In this document: piece by piece, positions 12,878-24,614 of the stretch
How the letters are laid out: every line of letters begins with the position of its first letter
Position numbering within the stretch: position 1 is the stretch's first letter
Assembly (NCBI RefSeq): GCF_000317835.1
Contig: NC_019793.1
Coordinates: 3,698,001-3,762,000 of the forward strand
Direction of reading: 5' to 3'
Source: Deinococcus peraridilitoris DSM 19664
Lineage (GTDB): Bacteria > Deinococcota > Deinococci > Deinococcales > Deinococcaceae
DNA length: 64,000 bases
Translations under genes and position numbers: made by a program
The notes under the pieces: model-generated
Databases searched by the model: none
Seen by the model: the letters and a program-made list of their open reading frames with translations, nothing else
What the model was told of the DNA's origin: nothing

Positions 12878-14680
12878 ATGGACGTAAAAGCGCAACTCAA
12901 AACTGCCGTGGAGGCCGCCGCGCAGCACCTCGGCGCGAGCATCGAGGCGGTCATTCAGGAAACCCCGCCCGACAAGCCGGGCGATTACGGCACGCCCGCC
13001 GCCTTTCTCCTCGCCAAGGCTTTACGGCAAAACCCCGCGCAGATTGCCCAGCAGCTGGCGGCGAGCGTGGAGCTTCCTGCCACCGTGGCCCGCGCTGAAG
13101 CGGTCGGTCCGTACCTGAACTTTTTTCTCGACGCCGCTGAGTTCGTGCGCGGCGTGGTGCAGGGGCCGGTCACGCCGGAGCGCAAAACAGGCAAGGTGAT
13201 CGTGGAGCACACCTCGGTCAATCCCAACAAGGAACTGCACGTCGGTCACCTGCGTAACGTGGTGCTGGGCGACAGCATGGCGCGCATCTTCCGGGCCGCC
13301 GGTTACCCGGTCGAGGTACAGAACTACGTCGATGACACGGGGCGCCAGGCGGCCGAGTCGATCTTCGCGCGCCGCCACTATGGGGTGACGTACTCGGGCC
13401 CTCAGAAATACGACCACTGGCTGGGCGAACTTTACGTGAAGCTGAACGCCGATCCACTGAAGGCGGAACTCGAAGGCGGTATCCGCGAGGTGATGCACCA
13501 GCTGGAAGCGGGCGAGCTGCGCGACGAAGTCGAGGATGTGCTGCGCTCGAATCTGCAGACCTGCTACGCGCTGGGTGCCGAGTATGACTTGCTGGTGTGG
13601 GAGTCGGACATCGTGGGAAGCGGTTTTTTGCAACGTGCCATGGACATTCTGGAGGCGAGCCCTTACTGCTCACGCCCCACCGAGGGCAAGTACGCCGGCG
13701 CTTTTGTCATGGACATGTCCGAATTCATTCCGGGCCTCGAGGACCCCATGCTGGTGTTGCAGCGCAGTGACGGCACGGCAACGTACACCGCCAAAGATAT
13801 TGCGCAGCAATTCTGGAAGTACGGTCTGTTCGAAGGCCTGAAGTACCGTGAATTCGAAGCGCAGCCGAGCGGCAAGACGCTTTGGACCTCCCATCCGGCG
13901 GGTGAGGAAAGTCGCCGTTTCGCACATGCGTCAGAGGTCATCAACGTGATCGACGACCGCCAGAGTCACCCGCAGACCATCGTGAAGGCGGCGCTGGCAG
14001 TGGCGGAATGCAACGAGCAGTCCGAGCGCAGCGTTCACCTGGCGTACGGCACCGTGCTGCTCGAAGGGCAGACGATGTCGGGTCGTAAAGGCATCACGCT
14101 CAGTGTCGATGAAGTGCTGGAAGAAGCCCAGGCCCGTGCACGCGCGGTGCTGGGCGAGCGCGAGCTGGCCGACGCTGCCGAGGTTGCGCGGGTGGTCGGT
14201 ATCGGAGCGCTTCGCTTTGCGATGCTCAAGAGCGAGCCGACACGTCAGATCGACTTTCGCTGGGATCAGGCGCTCGCCTTGCAAGGCGACACCGCTCCCG
14301 TCATTCAGTACGCAGCCGTGCGCGCCGGCAAGATCGTCCAGAAAGCGCGTGAAGCCGGGTTCTCGCCCCAGGCCGCCGACTGGTCACAACTTACCGACCT
14401 CGAGACGGGGCTGGCGCGCGTGATTGCCCGCTCACACGACGTGCTGGAATCGGCGGTGCGTCTGCACTCGCCGCACGTGGTTGCGCAGTACGCGCTGGAT
14501 CTGGCGGGGGCGTTCAATGCCTGGTATAACCACAAAAACAGCGACGGCAAATTCGACACCAACGTGATGGCAAGCCCTGCCGGGTTGCGAGAAGCCCGGT
14601 TGGCCCTGGTCGAACGGATGCACTTCGCGCTTGTGGACACTCTCGGGTGGCTGGGCATCGACGTGCCGGCTGAGATGTGA
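12878..14680 (+). CDS. argS: Arginyl-tRNA synthetase
   Basis: Class I synthetase charging tRNA-Arg; 600 aa. The additional N-terminal domain (DVKAQLKTAVEAAAQHL) is followed by the catalytic fold with HVGHLRN (HIGH motif, residues 121-127) and a KMSKS-equivalent loop MSGRKG, as usual in ArgRS where the canonical KMSKS is lost. The C-terminal DALR anticodon-binding domain ends SPHVVAQYALDLAGAFNAWY...GWLGIDVP. I start at the ATG at 12878; an in-frame TTG at 12860 lies upstream. TAAGAT 8 nt before the ATG suggests an almost leaderless mRNA. Confidence 0.96.
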   Translation: MDVKAQLKTAVEAAAQHLGASIEAVIQETPPDKPGDYGTPAAFLLAKALRQNPAQIAQQLAASVELPATVARAEAVGPYLNFFLDAAEFVRGVVQGPVTPERKTGKVIVEHTSVNPNKELHVGHLRNVVLGDSMARIFRAAGYPVEVQNYVDDTGRQAAESIFARRHYGVTYSGPQKYDHWLGELYVKLNADPLKAELEGGIREVMHQLEAGELRDEVEDVLRSNLQTCYALGAEYDLLVWESDIVGSGFLQRAMDILEASPYCSRPTEGKYAGAFVMDMSEFIPGLEDPMLVLQRSDGTATYTAKDIAQQFWKYGLFEGLKYREFEAQPSGKTLWTSHPAGEESRRFAHASEVINVIDDRQSHPQTIVKAALAVAECNEQSERSVHLAYGTVLLEGQTMSGRKGITLSVDEVLEEAQARARAVLGERELADAAEVARVVGIGALRFAMLKSEPTRQIDFRWDQALALQGDTAPVIQYAAVRAGKIVQKAREAGFSPQAADWSQLTDLETGLARVIARSHDVLESAVRLHSPHVVAQYALDLAGAFNAWYNHKNSDGKFDTNVMASPAGLREARLALVERMHFALVDTLGWLGIDVPAEM

Positions 14681-14692
14681 TGCGATGAGCGC

Positions 14693-14727
14693 GGCAGGCA
14701 GGAGTGGTCCTTGCGCCCCTGCCTGCC
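14693..14727. terminator. Bidirectional terminator argS/tam
   Basis: A 10-bp perfect stem (14693-14702 / 14718-14727), extendable by imperfect flanking pairs, between the convergent argS and tam genes. Confidence 0.65.
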
Positions 14728-14736
14728 GTCGCGCAC

Positions 14737-15516
14737 TTACGGCTTGTGTGCTGAGAACAGCGTGCGTTTGAAGGCATAAAAGACCGGGCCGCCGGGCCAC
14801 TCGCGCCACAGCCGCGCGCGGTAGGCTTCACGGAACGGGTCTTGGAGTTCCATCGGCAGGCGCTCAAGGTACGGCACGAGGGCCGTTCCGGAGACCCAGT
14901 CGAGCACGCCGTCGGCGCCATCGAGCACCACCGGATAGATTTTTTCAAACGCGGTGATCTGTCGGGCGCCCAGCCCGAACAGCAGTTCGGCGTATTCGAC
15001 GATGCCGAGCACGGGCGATTGACGTCCCACCGGCGCGCTGCCCTGACGGGTCCAACCATGCAGGGCGCCCGCAAAGGGCTCTTTCCGCGCTGTCTCGGCG
15101 AGCAGCCGGTGTGAAGGATGGTCGTGGTTCGAGGGGACCTGCACGGCCAGCTGGCCGCCCGGTCGCAGCAGCTTCCATAACCGGGTGATCAACGCTGGAT
15201 GGTCGGAAAGCCACTGCAGGGCCGCATTTGAAAAAATCAGGTCGGCCGGTTCGGCGAAATCCTCGATGCGACCGAGTTGGAAGGTGACCCGGGCGTGGCG
15301 CTGCGTGTAGGCGCGCGCCAGCATGTCCGGAGAACTGTCCAGACCGGTGATGAGGCTTGCTGGCAACTGGTCGGCAAGTCGGCAGGTCAGCTCGCCGGTA
15401 CCACAGCCCAGATCAACGGCTTGCACCGGCTCGCCTTTCACGAGCGCCACCAGATCGAAGAAAGGCGCAGAACGTGCCTCCTGAAAGCGGTGATACAGGT
15501 CGGGATTCCAGGGCAT
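14737..15516 (-). CDS. tam: Trans-aconitate 2-methyltransferase
   Basis: SAM-dependent methyltransferase that methyl-esterifies trans-aconitate, an inhibitory by-product of the TCA cycle; 259 aa. The N-terminus MPWNPDLYHRFQEARSAPF is strongly diagnostic of Tam, followed by the SAM motif I VDLGCGTGELTCRL and IFSNAALQWLSDH. TACCAT (15523-15528, minus strand) ends 6 nt from the ATG, a leaderless start. Upstream lie a perfect 8-bp inverted repeat (15546-15574) at about the -35 position and one copy of the 33-bp intergenic repeat. Confidence 0.9.
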   Translation of the reverse strand: MPWNPDLYHRFQEARSAPFFDLVALVKGEPVQAVDLGCGTGELTCRLADQLPASLITGLDSSPDMLARAYTQRHARVTFQLGRIEDFAEPADLIFSNAALQWLSDHPALITRLWKLLRPGGQLAVQVPSNHDHPSHRLLAETARKEPFAGALHGWTRQGSAPVGRQSPVLGIVEYAELLFGLGARQITAFEKIYPVVLDGADGVLDWVSGTALVPYLERLPMELQDPFREAYRARLWREWPGGPVFYAFKRTLFSAHKP

Positions 15517-15545
15517 GCCTACATGGTAGCTCCCCCCATCGACCG

Positions 15546-15574
15546 CTTGTTGTTACTGAGGTAGATACAACAAG
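15546..15574. promoter_or_regulatory. Operator-like palindrome upstream of tam
   Basis: Perfect inverted repeat CTTGTTGT / ACAACAAG with a 13-nt spacer. It overlaps the expected -35 region of the tam leaderless promoter. No regulator gene is adjacent. Confidence 0.4.
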
Positions 15575-15607
15575 TGCCAATTGATCGACAATCGAATGAC
15601 TAAATAA

Positions 15608-15640
15608 ATCACGAGCCCGATCTATCGTGAAAATAATCAC
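15608..15640 (-). repeat. 33-bp intergenic repeat, copy R1
   Basis: Minus-strand reading GTGAT-N4-TTCACGATA-N8-TCGTGAT; one mismatch in each outer half-site relative to the family. It lies between the end of ileS and the start of tam, about 92 nt upstream of the tam ATG. Confidence 0.75.
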
Positions 15641-15685
15641 TAGAGACCCATAACGATGACCAGCGAAATGCTGGCCATCGATTCG

Positions 15686-18967
<3,282 letters not shown>

Positions 18968-19010
18968 GCCGCTCCTCTTCTCAACCAAAATCTTCCGTAT
19001 CTCGCAACGA

Positions 19011-19293
19011 CAAAACAACACGCCCCAGCCTGCTGCTGGGGCGTGACTTGCACTTCACGCGGTACCACCCAACTTCACCCCGACCGGTCGGGGCCTCGTG
19101 CACTCTCTGTCGTGAAGTGAAACGGTCCGTTCTACTGCGCGCCGCAGCGCGGTTCCTCGGACGGCGCGAAAGGTGATCTTCGGCGCGTGCCTGCCATCGG
19201 GCTTTCACCGTCCCCGACTCGCTGAGGGTGGCTTTCGCGCGTACTCGTCCTTCCGGTCGCCTGCCTGAGCGAGGTTCTGGCGAGCCGGAACCT
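19011..19293 (-). ncRNA. T-box riboswitch leader of ileS
   Basis: Leader RNA that senses uncharged tRNA-Ile. On the minus strand it carries the conserved T-box GGGTGGTACCGCG (19058-19070). A 10-11-bp terminator stem (19019-19028 / 19036-19045) follows, with TTGTTTTG after it. Toward the 5' end is a Stem I AGTA-type GA motif region, and an ATC triplet at 19175-19177 in a purine-rich loop is the candidate Ile specifier. The order (Stem I, specifier, T-box, terminator, 50 nt, start codon) fits a transcriptional T-box. The exact 5' end and the specifier choice are inferred. Confidence 0.85.
19019..19045 (-). terminator. T-box-controlled terminator of ileS
   Basis: The 10-bp stem pairs 19019-19028 with 19036-19045; a further C-G pair is possible. 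The minus strand continues TTGTTTTG. The T-box sequence just 5' can form the competing antiterminator. Confidence 0.85.
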
Positions 19294-19299
19294 CGCTAC

Positions 19300-19328
19300 A
19301 TGCTAAAGTGCATCTTTGCGCCCGTCAA
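19300..19328 (-). promoter_or_regulatory. Promoter of ileS
   Basis: Minus-strand -35 TTGACG (19323-19328) and -10 TAGCAT (19300-19305) with an exact 17-nt spacer. The predicted start at about 19293 gives a leader of about 325 nt containing the T-box. A perfect-armed hairpin (GCGAGGTTC / GAACCTCGC type, 19269-19297) would form the very 5' end. Confidence 0.7.
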
Positions 19329-19555
19329 CGCCACCGCTTACCGTACAATGCACGTAAAGGGGCACCGAGCAGGCGGGCGCCTCCGTTCGCGTCCACCGTC
19401 CCGCAGGCGTTTCTCGCCCGAGCACGTACGGTGGCCATTTCGAAGACGACGCTCCCAAACGTTCCGACATCCCCTCACCGGCGCCGCATTTCAGCTGCTC
19501 CGCACGACCGTCAAGCCAGGCAGCCTGAAGGCCGCGCCAAAGGACACAAACGCAC

Positions 19556-20884
19556 ATGATGGACCCTCAGACTCGCCATGAACATACGCGCCGCGACGAA
19601 TCGCGCCGGGCCGAAGGCCGCGACGAAGGCCTGAAGTTTCAGGACCTGCAGCAGAAGATCCTGCCCGAACTGCACCTGATTGCCGCCGGGCTGGGCATCG
19701 ACAATTACCGCAAGCTCAAAAAGGACGCGCTGGCCTTGGCCATTCTGGAGCGCCAGGCCGAAAGCCAGGGCCAGGCGCTGGCGCGCGGTTTCCTGGAAAT
19801 TGCGGCCGACGGCTACGGCTTTCTGCAAGACGACCTGCTGTCCGTCGAGTCGCGCAGCGTGCTGGTTTCGGCGGGTCTGATCAAGCAGTATCAGCTGCGC
19901 ACGGGTGACGAGGTCATCGGACGCGCCCGGCCCCCCCGTGACAACGAACGCTACGGTACCCTGCAGCGCGTGGAGGCGGTCAACGGCCTCGATCCACAGG
20001 CAGCCGCTGCCCGTCCGCGTTTCGACGACCTGACCCCGACTTTTCCCGACCGTCAGCTGGTTCTCGAAGATCCCCTGATGGACGATGGGCACGCCCTGCG
20101 GGTGGTCGATCTGCTGGTGCCCATCGGCCTGGGGCAGCGCGGCCTGATCGTCGCGCCTCCCAAAGCGGGCAAGACGACCCTGCTCAAAAAGATCGCCAAC
20201 AGCATCGTCAAGAATTATCCGGACATCACGGTGATCGTGCTGCTGGTCGACGAACGCCCCGAGGAAGTCACCGACTTTCGGGAAAGCGTGCAGGGCGCAC
20301 AAGTGGTGGCGAGTACGTTTGACGAGCCGCCCCAGAACCACGTGCGGGTGGCCGAGTTCGTGCACGAGCGGGCACGCCGCATCGTGGAGGAAGGAGGTCA
20401 CGTGGTGATTCTGCTGGACTCGATCACCCGCCTCGCGCGCGCCAACAACCTGGTCACGCCGCCCACGGGCCGGACGCTGTCGGGGGGGCTCGATTCAAAC
20501 GCCCTGCATTGGCCCAAGCGGTTTCTGGGTGCGGCCCGCAATATCCGTGGCGGCGGGAGCCTGACCATCCTCGCGACTGCCCTGGTGGAAACCGGTTCGC
20601 GCATGGATGACGTGATCTTCGAGGAGTTCAAGGGGACCGGCAACATGGAAATGGTGCTGTCGCGCCGCCTCGAGGAGCGCCGCATCTTTCCGGCCATGGA
20701 CATCCTCAAGTCCGGCACCCGCCGTGAGGAGCTGCTGCTCAAGCCGGACGTGCTGCACAAGACCTGGCTGCTGCGTAAAGTTATCTCCGACATGGACCCC
20801 GCCGAGGCGATGGACATGATGCTGGGCCGCATGGGCAAGACTGCCAACAACGCCGAATTTCTCGCAACGCTTGCCGCGCGCTGA
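19556..20884 (+). CDS. rho: Transcription termination factor Rho
   Basis: Hexameric RNA-dependent ATPase that terminates transcription; 442 aa. The Rho N-terminal domain is recognisable by LKFQDLQQKILPELHLIAAGLGI. The RNA-binding OB fold contains ILERQAESQGQ...GFLEIAADGYGFLQ. The ATPase has Walker A APPKAGKTTLLKK, Walker B VVILLDSITRLARA and the Q-loop/R-loop region GGSLTILATALVETGSRMDDVI. A short charged extension precedes the N-terminal domain. The start is one of two adjacent ATGs (19556 or 19559), with AAAGGA about 11 nt upstream; it is less certain than the rest. Confidence 0.95.
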   Translation: MMDPQTRHEHTRRDESRRAEGRDEGLKFQDLQQKILPELHLIAAGLGIDNYRKLKKDALALAILERQAESQGQALARGFLEIAADGYGFLQDDLLSVESRSVLVSAGLIKQYQLRTGDEVIGRARPPRDNERYGTLQRVEAVNGLDPQAAAARPRFDDLTPTFPDRQLVLEDPLMDDGHALRVVDLLVPIGLGQRGLIVAPPKAGKTTLLKKIANSIVKNYPDITVIVLLVDERPEEVTDFRESVQGAQVVASTFDEPPQNHVRVAEFVHERARRIVEEGGHVVILLDSITRLARANNLVTPPTGRTLSGGLDSNALHWPKRFLGAARNIRGGGSLTILATALVETGSRMDDVIFEEFKGTGNMEMVLSRRLEERRIFPAMDILKSGTRREELLLKPDVLHKTWLLRKVISDMDPAEAMDMMLGRMGKTANNAEFLATLAAR

Positions 20885-20907
20885 GAGCGCGGCAAGCGTT
20901 GTGCATG

Positions 20908-20940
20908 AACCGGTCATCGTGAAGCGGTGACCGGTTTTCA
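20908..20940 (+). terminator. Terminator after rho
   Basis: A 9-bp perfect stem (20908-20916 / 20928-20936) followed by ttttca, 24 bases after the rho stop. Confidence 0.75.
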
Positions 20941-21006
20941 GCGGTTTTCTCGCTTTTATGAGTCACTTGTGTCCATCTTTACATCGGTTACTCATAAATT
21001 AAGGTT

Positions 21007-21012
21007 TATGAT
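21007..21012 (+). promoter_or_regulatory. Leaderless -10 box deciding the GTG start of the M23 peptidase
   Basis: TATGAT ends 6 nt before the GTG at 21019. This makes the GTG the best start even though no ribosome-binding site precedes it. Confidence 0.6.
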
Positions 21013-21018
21013 GACTCG

Positions 21019-22404
21019 GTGGTTTCTTCTTTATTTCGGCCTCGGGGCCTGGCTGCACTCGCGCTGGCGTGCAGCCTCAGCAGTGCGAGTGCAGAAATTT
21101 CACTTTTGCCCCCGCTCGATCTGAGCAGCCCCGCGCTGACCTTTCGGCTGCAACCAGAATCTTCCAACGAACGCGGCGTGGTGCACGTCACCTTGCAACA
21201 GGGTGAGCGTGCGCGTGACGTGGCAGCAGCCTACGGCGTGGGCGCGGCGGAACTTGGCGTCGATCCTGACCGGCCCCAGCCCGCCGGCGCCGTGCTGCGT
21301 GTGCCGCTGCGCAGCGGGCCACAAGCGCGCCGCCTGCCACCGGGAGTCCAGGTCTACCGGGCGCGAGCGGGCGACACCCTCGAGAAAATCGCGCGCCGGT
21401 TTCAAATGTCGAGCCTCGCGCTTGTCAGCGCCAACCTGGAACGCCAGAGCCTCGATGATCTGAGCATTGGCGAGGAAATATTTGTGCCCAGCATGTCCCA
21501 GGGGCTGGTGGTGCGCCTCAAGGACGGTCAGGACCTGCTGCAGTTGAGCAGATACTACGGCGCGGACGTGGTCGAGGTCGCGCGCGTCAATGCCATCAAT
21601 TCGCCCACCGAAGTCGGCGTGGGTGACTATGTGCTGTTGCCCGGGGTCCAGGCCACCCGCCATATGAACGAACTGCTGGAGCGGCGCGAGCGCGCGCAGG
21701 AAAACGAGCGTCGGCGTGAAGCGCTCGCTCGCTATGAGCGTTATGTCGCCTACCAAAAGGGCGTCGAGCGCCGACGTCTGCAGGCCAAATACGAAGCGCA
21801 GGCCCGTTTCGAGCGCTATCAGCGGTGGCTCAGGAGTCCCGAGCGGGTGGCCCTGCAGGAAAAATACGACCGTCAGGCTCGCTACCAGCAGGACCTGGCT
21901 CGCCGGGCACAGGAAAAAGCGGCCGCCCTGGCGCAGGCAGAGAATGAAAAAGCTGTCACATCCGAGTTGCAGGACAGCGCCCTGCGCACCCCTACCGGGG
22001 TACTGCGCCGTGCCGCCTTTCACGGTGGTGACGTGTCGTGGCCCATGCGGAATTTTCGCCTGACCTCACGTTTCGGCGAGCGCGACATCGAGTTTCACCA
22101 GCAGTTTTTTCATGGTGGCATCGATCTCGCGGCACCGTATGGTACGCCCATCTACGCCGCGACGGCCGGGGTCATTCATCAGAGCGGACACGGTGATTAC
22201 GGGCTCAATGTCTGGGTCGGCAGTGGCAACGCGATGCTCATCTACGGCCACATGAGCCGTACGGCCGTCACCAGCGGTCAGCGCGTGGAACGGGGTCAAC
22301 TGCTGGGATACGTCGGGTGCACGGGTGTATGCACCGGGCCGCACCTGCACTTCGAGGTGCGCATCGATAATACGCCCGTTGATCCCATCGGTTTGTTACC
22401 ATGA
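21019..22404 (+). CDS. LysM-domain M23 endopeptidase (peptidoglycan hydrolase)
   Basis: Exported cell-wall hydrolase, 461 aa. A signal peptide (cleavage near SSASA-EIS, residue 25) is followed by three LysM-like units: about 56-97 (divergent), 111-158 (YRARAGDTLEKIARRF) and 163-209. A long Arg/Glu-rich coiled coil spans about 215-312, and a LytM/M23 domain follows from about 346. Zinc ligands are seen as His365 and Asp369 (HGGID) and His444 (HLHF), with catalytic His411 (YGHMS). The architecture is that of EnvC/NlpD-type septation hydrolases. It starts at a GTG placed by a leaderless TATGAT box. It is followed after 4 nt by a receiver gene. Confidence 0.9.
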   Translation: MVSSLFRPRGLAALALACSLSSASAEISLLPPLDLSSPALTFRLQPESSNERGVVHVTLQQGERARDVAAAYGVGAAELGVDPDRPQPAGAVLRVPLRSGPQARRLPPGVQVYRARAGDTLEKIARRFQMSSLALVSANLERQSLDDLSIGEEIFVPSMSQGLVVRLKDGQDLLQLSRYYGADVVEVARVNAINSPTEVGVGDYVLLPGVQATRHMNELLERRERAQENERRREALARYERYVAYQKGVERRRLQAKYEAQARFERYQRWLRSPERVALQEKYDRQARYQQDLARRAQEKAAALAQAENEKAVTSELQDSALRTPTGVLRRAAFHGGDVSWPMRNFRLTSRFGERDIEFHQQFFHGGIDLAAPYGTPIYAATAGVIHQSGHGDYGLNVWVGSGNAMLIYGHMSRTAVTSGQRVERGQLLGYVGCTGVCTGPHLHFEVRIDNTPVDPIGLLP

Positions 22405-22408
22405 GGGC

Positions 22409-22798
22409 GTGCCCCCTTTAGGCCGGGTGCTCGTCGTTGATGACGAGCCTCAACTTCTCGAGTTGCTCTGTCTTACCTTGCAAATCAATGGCTACGCGGT
22501 CGACGCGGCGCCTGACGGTCCTCGGGCGCTGGCACTCGCGCGCACGCACACGTTCGATGTGGCGATTCTCGACGTCGTGATGAGTCCCTGGAGCGGTTTT
22601 GATACCGCCGAGCGATTGCGTGAGCTTCCGCAGTCGCCTCGCATTCTGTTTCTGACCGGGCTGCACGACCAGGCCAGCACCGAGCGTGGCCTCGAATTGG
22701 GCGAGGCGTACCTGACCAAGCCCTTTCGGCCCGCCGAACTGCTCGCGCGTCTGCGCGCCATCACCGCCCCCTCCCCGGACCGCTCCGGGCGGGCCTAG
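22409..22798 (+). CDS. Single-domain response regulator (receiver only)
   Basis: 129-aa CheY-like receiver with no output domain. Acidic pocket VVDDEP, phospho-acceptor Asp in VAILDVVMSPWSG, Thr in FLTG and Lys in YLTKPF are all present, so it should be phosphorylatable. I start at the GTG at 22409, four bases after the M23 stop; the frame stays open upstream inside that gene. No histidine kinase is nearby. Co-transcription with the M23 peptidase is likely; the partner kinase and the output are unknown. Confidence 0.85.
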   Translation: MPPLGRVLVVDDEPQLLELLCLTLQINGYAVDAAPDGPRALALARTHTFDVAILDVVMSPWSGFDTAERLRELPQSPRILFLTGLHDQASTERGLELGEAYLTKPFRPAELLARLRAITAPSPDRSGRA

Positions 22799-22822
22799 CG
22801 CCGCCGGTCAACTTCCACAGGG

Positions 22823-22858
22823 AAAACTGGTCCCTTCATATTTGCAAAACTGGCCCTA
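22823..22858 (+). promoter_or_regulatory. Tandem direct repeat upstream of pdxST (PdxR-operator-like)
   Basis: AAAACTGGTCCCT (22823-22835) is repeated as AAAACTGGCCCTA (22846-22858), 23 bp apart, just upstream of the pdxS -10 box. Operators of MocR-type PdxR regulators of pdxST are also direct repeats with an AAAGTGG-like core. No pdxR gene is in the window. Confidence 0.45.
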
Positions 22859-22873
22859 CGCAGGGGGCCAGTT
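22848..22873 (+). terminator. Hairpin between the receiver gene and pdxS
   Basis: Perfect 9-bp stem 22848-22856 / 22865-22873. It overlaps the second direct repeat and ends 6 nt before the pdxS -10 box. It may terminate the upstream transcript. Confidence 0.45.
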
Positions 22874-22879
22874 GCGTCT

Positions 22880-22885
22880 TATGCT
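22880..22885 (+). promoter_or_regulatory. Leaderless -10 box of pdxS
   Basis: TATGCT ends 6 nt before the pdxS ATG. No Shine-Dalgarno precedes the start. Confidence 0.55.
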
Positions 22886-22891
22886 GGTTTC

Positions 22892-23773
22892 ATGGATACA
22901 GGTACTTCTCGTGTAAAGACCGGCTTCGCGGAAATGTTCAAGAACGGCGTGATCATGGACGTGGTCACCCCTGATCAGGCCCGCATCGCGGAAGCGGCCG
23001 GAGCGACTGCCGTGATGGCCCTCGAACGGGTTCCCGCCGATATTCGCGTGCAGGGTGGTGTGGCGCGCATGAGCGACCCTGAGATGATCAAAGGCATCAT
23101 CGAGGCCGTGAGCATTCCGGTCATGGCCAAGGTGCGCATCGGGCACTTCGTGGAAGCGCAGATTCTGCAGGCCATCGGCGTGGACTTTATCGACGAATCC
23201 GAAGTGCTCACCCCGGCCGACGAGAGTTACCACATCGACAAGGCTCCCTTCAAGGTGCCCTTCGTCTGCGGTGCCAAGAACCTCGGCGAAGCACTGCGAC
23301 GTGTAGGCGAGGGGGCCAGCATGATCCGGACCAAAGGAGAGGCCGGCACGGGAAATGTCGTCGAAGCCGTTCGCCACGCCCGGACCGTGCTGGGTGAGAT
23401 CCGGGCCATTCAGGCCCGTCCGGTTGAGGAACTCATGACAGTGGCGCGCGATTTGCAGGCGCCGTACGACCTGGTGCGTTTCGTGCACGAGCACGGCAAG
23501 CTGCCGGTCGTGAATTTCGCCGCCGGCGGTGTGGCCACGCCTGCCGACGCCGCGCTGATGATGCAGCTCGGCCTCGACGGCGTGTTCGTCGGCAGCGGAA
23601 TTTTCAAAAGCGGTGACCCGGAGAAGCGCGCACGCGCGATCGTGAAGGCCGTGACGCACTTCAATAACCCCGACGTGCTGGCCGAGGTGAGCGAGAACCT
23701 CGGCGAACCGATGGTGGGAATCAACCTCGACCATCTGCTGCCCGAGGAGAAGCTCGCGTCACGCGGCTGGTAA
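22892..23773 (+). CDS. pdxS: Pyridoxal 5'-phosphate synthase, synthase subunit PdxS
   Basis: Builds PLP from ribose 5-phosphate, glyceraldehyde 3-phosphate and ammonia supplied by PdxT; 293 aa. Diagnostic segments are [23 protein letters not shown] (quoted in part: [14 protein letters not shown]), [26 protein letters not shown], the catalytic Lys in [30 protein letters not shown] and the phosphate loop [16 protein letters not shown] with GSGIFKS. It is the first gene of the pdxST pair and starts leaderless. Confidence 0.96.
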   Translation: MDTGTSRVKTGFAEMFKNGVIMDVVTPDQARIAEAAGATAVMALERVPADIRVQGGVARMSDPEMIKGIIEAVSIPVMAKVRIGHFVEAQILQAIGVDFIDESEVLTPADESYHIDKAPFKVPFVCGAKNLGEALRRVGEGASMIRTKGEAGTGNVVEAVRHARTVLGEIRAIQARPVEELMTVARDLQAPYDLVRFVHEHGKLPVVNFAAGGVATPADAALMMQLGLDGVFVGSGIFKSGDPEKRARAIVKAVTHFNNPDVLAEVSENLGEPMVGINLDHLLPEEKLASRGW

Positions 23774-23931
23774 AGCGGCCCGAGCCTCAGCGGTCAGCTT
23801 GAACTGACCGCTGCATGCTTTGTGCCACTTCACCTCTGTTGACTTCCTCACTCCGGTCGGCGCGGCTCGTCTTGCGTCGCCCAACCCTCAGGGCCGCACC
23901 GGATCAGGAACGCACGCTCCACGGAGAACAT

Positions 23932-24534
23932 ATGAACATCGGAGTACTGGCGCTGCAGGGCGCCTTTCGTGAACACCGCAGGTTGCTCGAACAGCTTGGC
24001 GCGAGCGTGCGGGAGGTGCGCCTCCCAACTGACCTGCAGGGTCTGTCGGGATTGATCATTCCGGGCGGAGAATCCACCACCATGGGCAAGCTGATGCTCG
24101 ACTACGGACTGCGCGAACCGTTGCGTGCGTTTGCCGCGCAGGGGCATGCCGTCTGGGGAACCTGCGCGGGCGCCATTCTGCTGGCACGCGACATTCGGGG
24201 AGTACCGCCCCAGTTCGGCACGCAGCCCAGCCTTGACCTGCTTGACATGACGGTGCGCCGCAACGCGTTCGGACGTCAGGTCGATTCTTTCGAGGAGTCG
24301 CTGCAGATCGAGGGCCTCGAGTCGAGTTTCCCGGCAGTGTTTATCCGCGCGCCGGTGATCGAGTCGGTGGGCGCGCGAGTGAACGTACTGGCACGCCACC
24401 AGGGGCAGATCGTGCTGGTTCGGCAAGGCGCCCTGCTCGCCAGCTCCTTTCATCCCGAGCTGACCCACGACACACGGCTGCACGAACTGTTTTTGAAAGT
24501 GGCCCGTGCCCCGCTTCTCACGCCCAGCAGATGA
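23932..24534 (+). CDS. pdxT: Pyridoxal 5'-phosphate synthase, glutaminase subunit PdxT
   Basis: Glutamine amidotransferase that feeds ammonia to PdxS; 200 aa. The oxyanion/glutamine pocket GGESTTMGKLM, nucleophile Cys in WGTCAGAILLA, and the His-Glu pair in SSFHPELTHD complete the triad. I start at the ATG at 23932 with GGAG about 7 nt upstream; the longer open frame from 23815 has no homology before this Met. The 158-nt gap from pdxS is longer than in most operons, so separate initiation is possible. Confidence 0.95.
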   Translation: MNIGVLALQGAFREHRRLLEQLGASVREVRLPTDLQGLSGLIIPGGESTTMGKLMLDYGLREPLRAFAAQGHAVWGTCAGAILLARDIRGVPPQFGTQPSLDLLDMTVRRNAFGRQVDSFEESLQIEGLESSFPAVFIRAPVIESVGARVNVLARHQGQIVLVRQGALLASSFHPELTHDTRLHELFLKVARAPLLTPSR

Positions 24535-24614
24535 CCTGCCTCCTCGCGTGAGGCGCCCGCAAGCCTCAAGCTTGCCTTCAAGAACCCGTGCCCGATTCTG
24601 GCTATCGTAAGCGC

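Noticed and set aside
20908..20940. Possible further copy of the 33-bp repeat (contains ATCGTGAA)
   Set aside because: The flanking arms form a perfect terminator stem and the other half-sites are absent.
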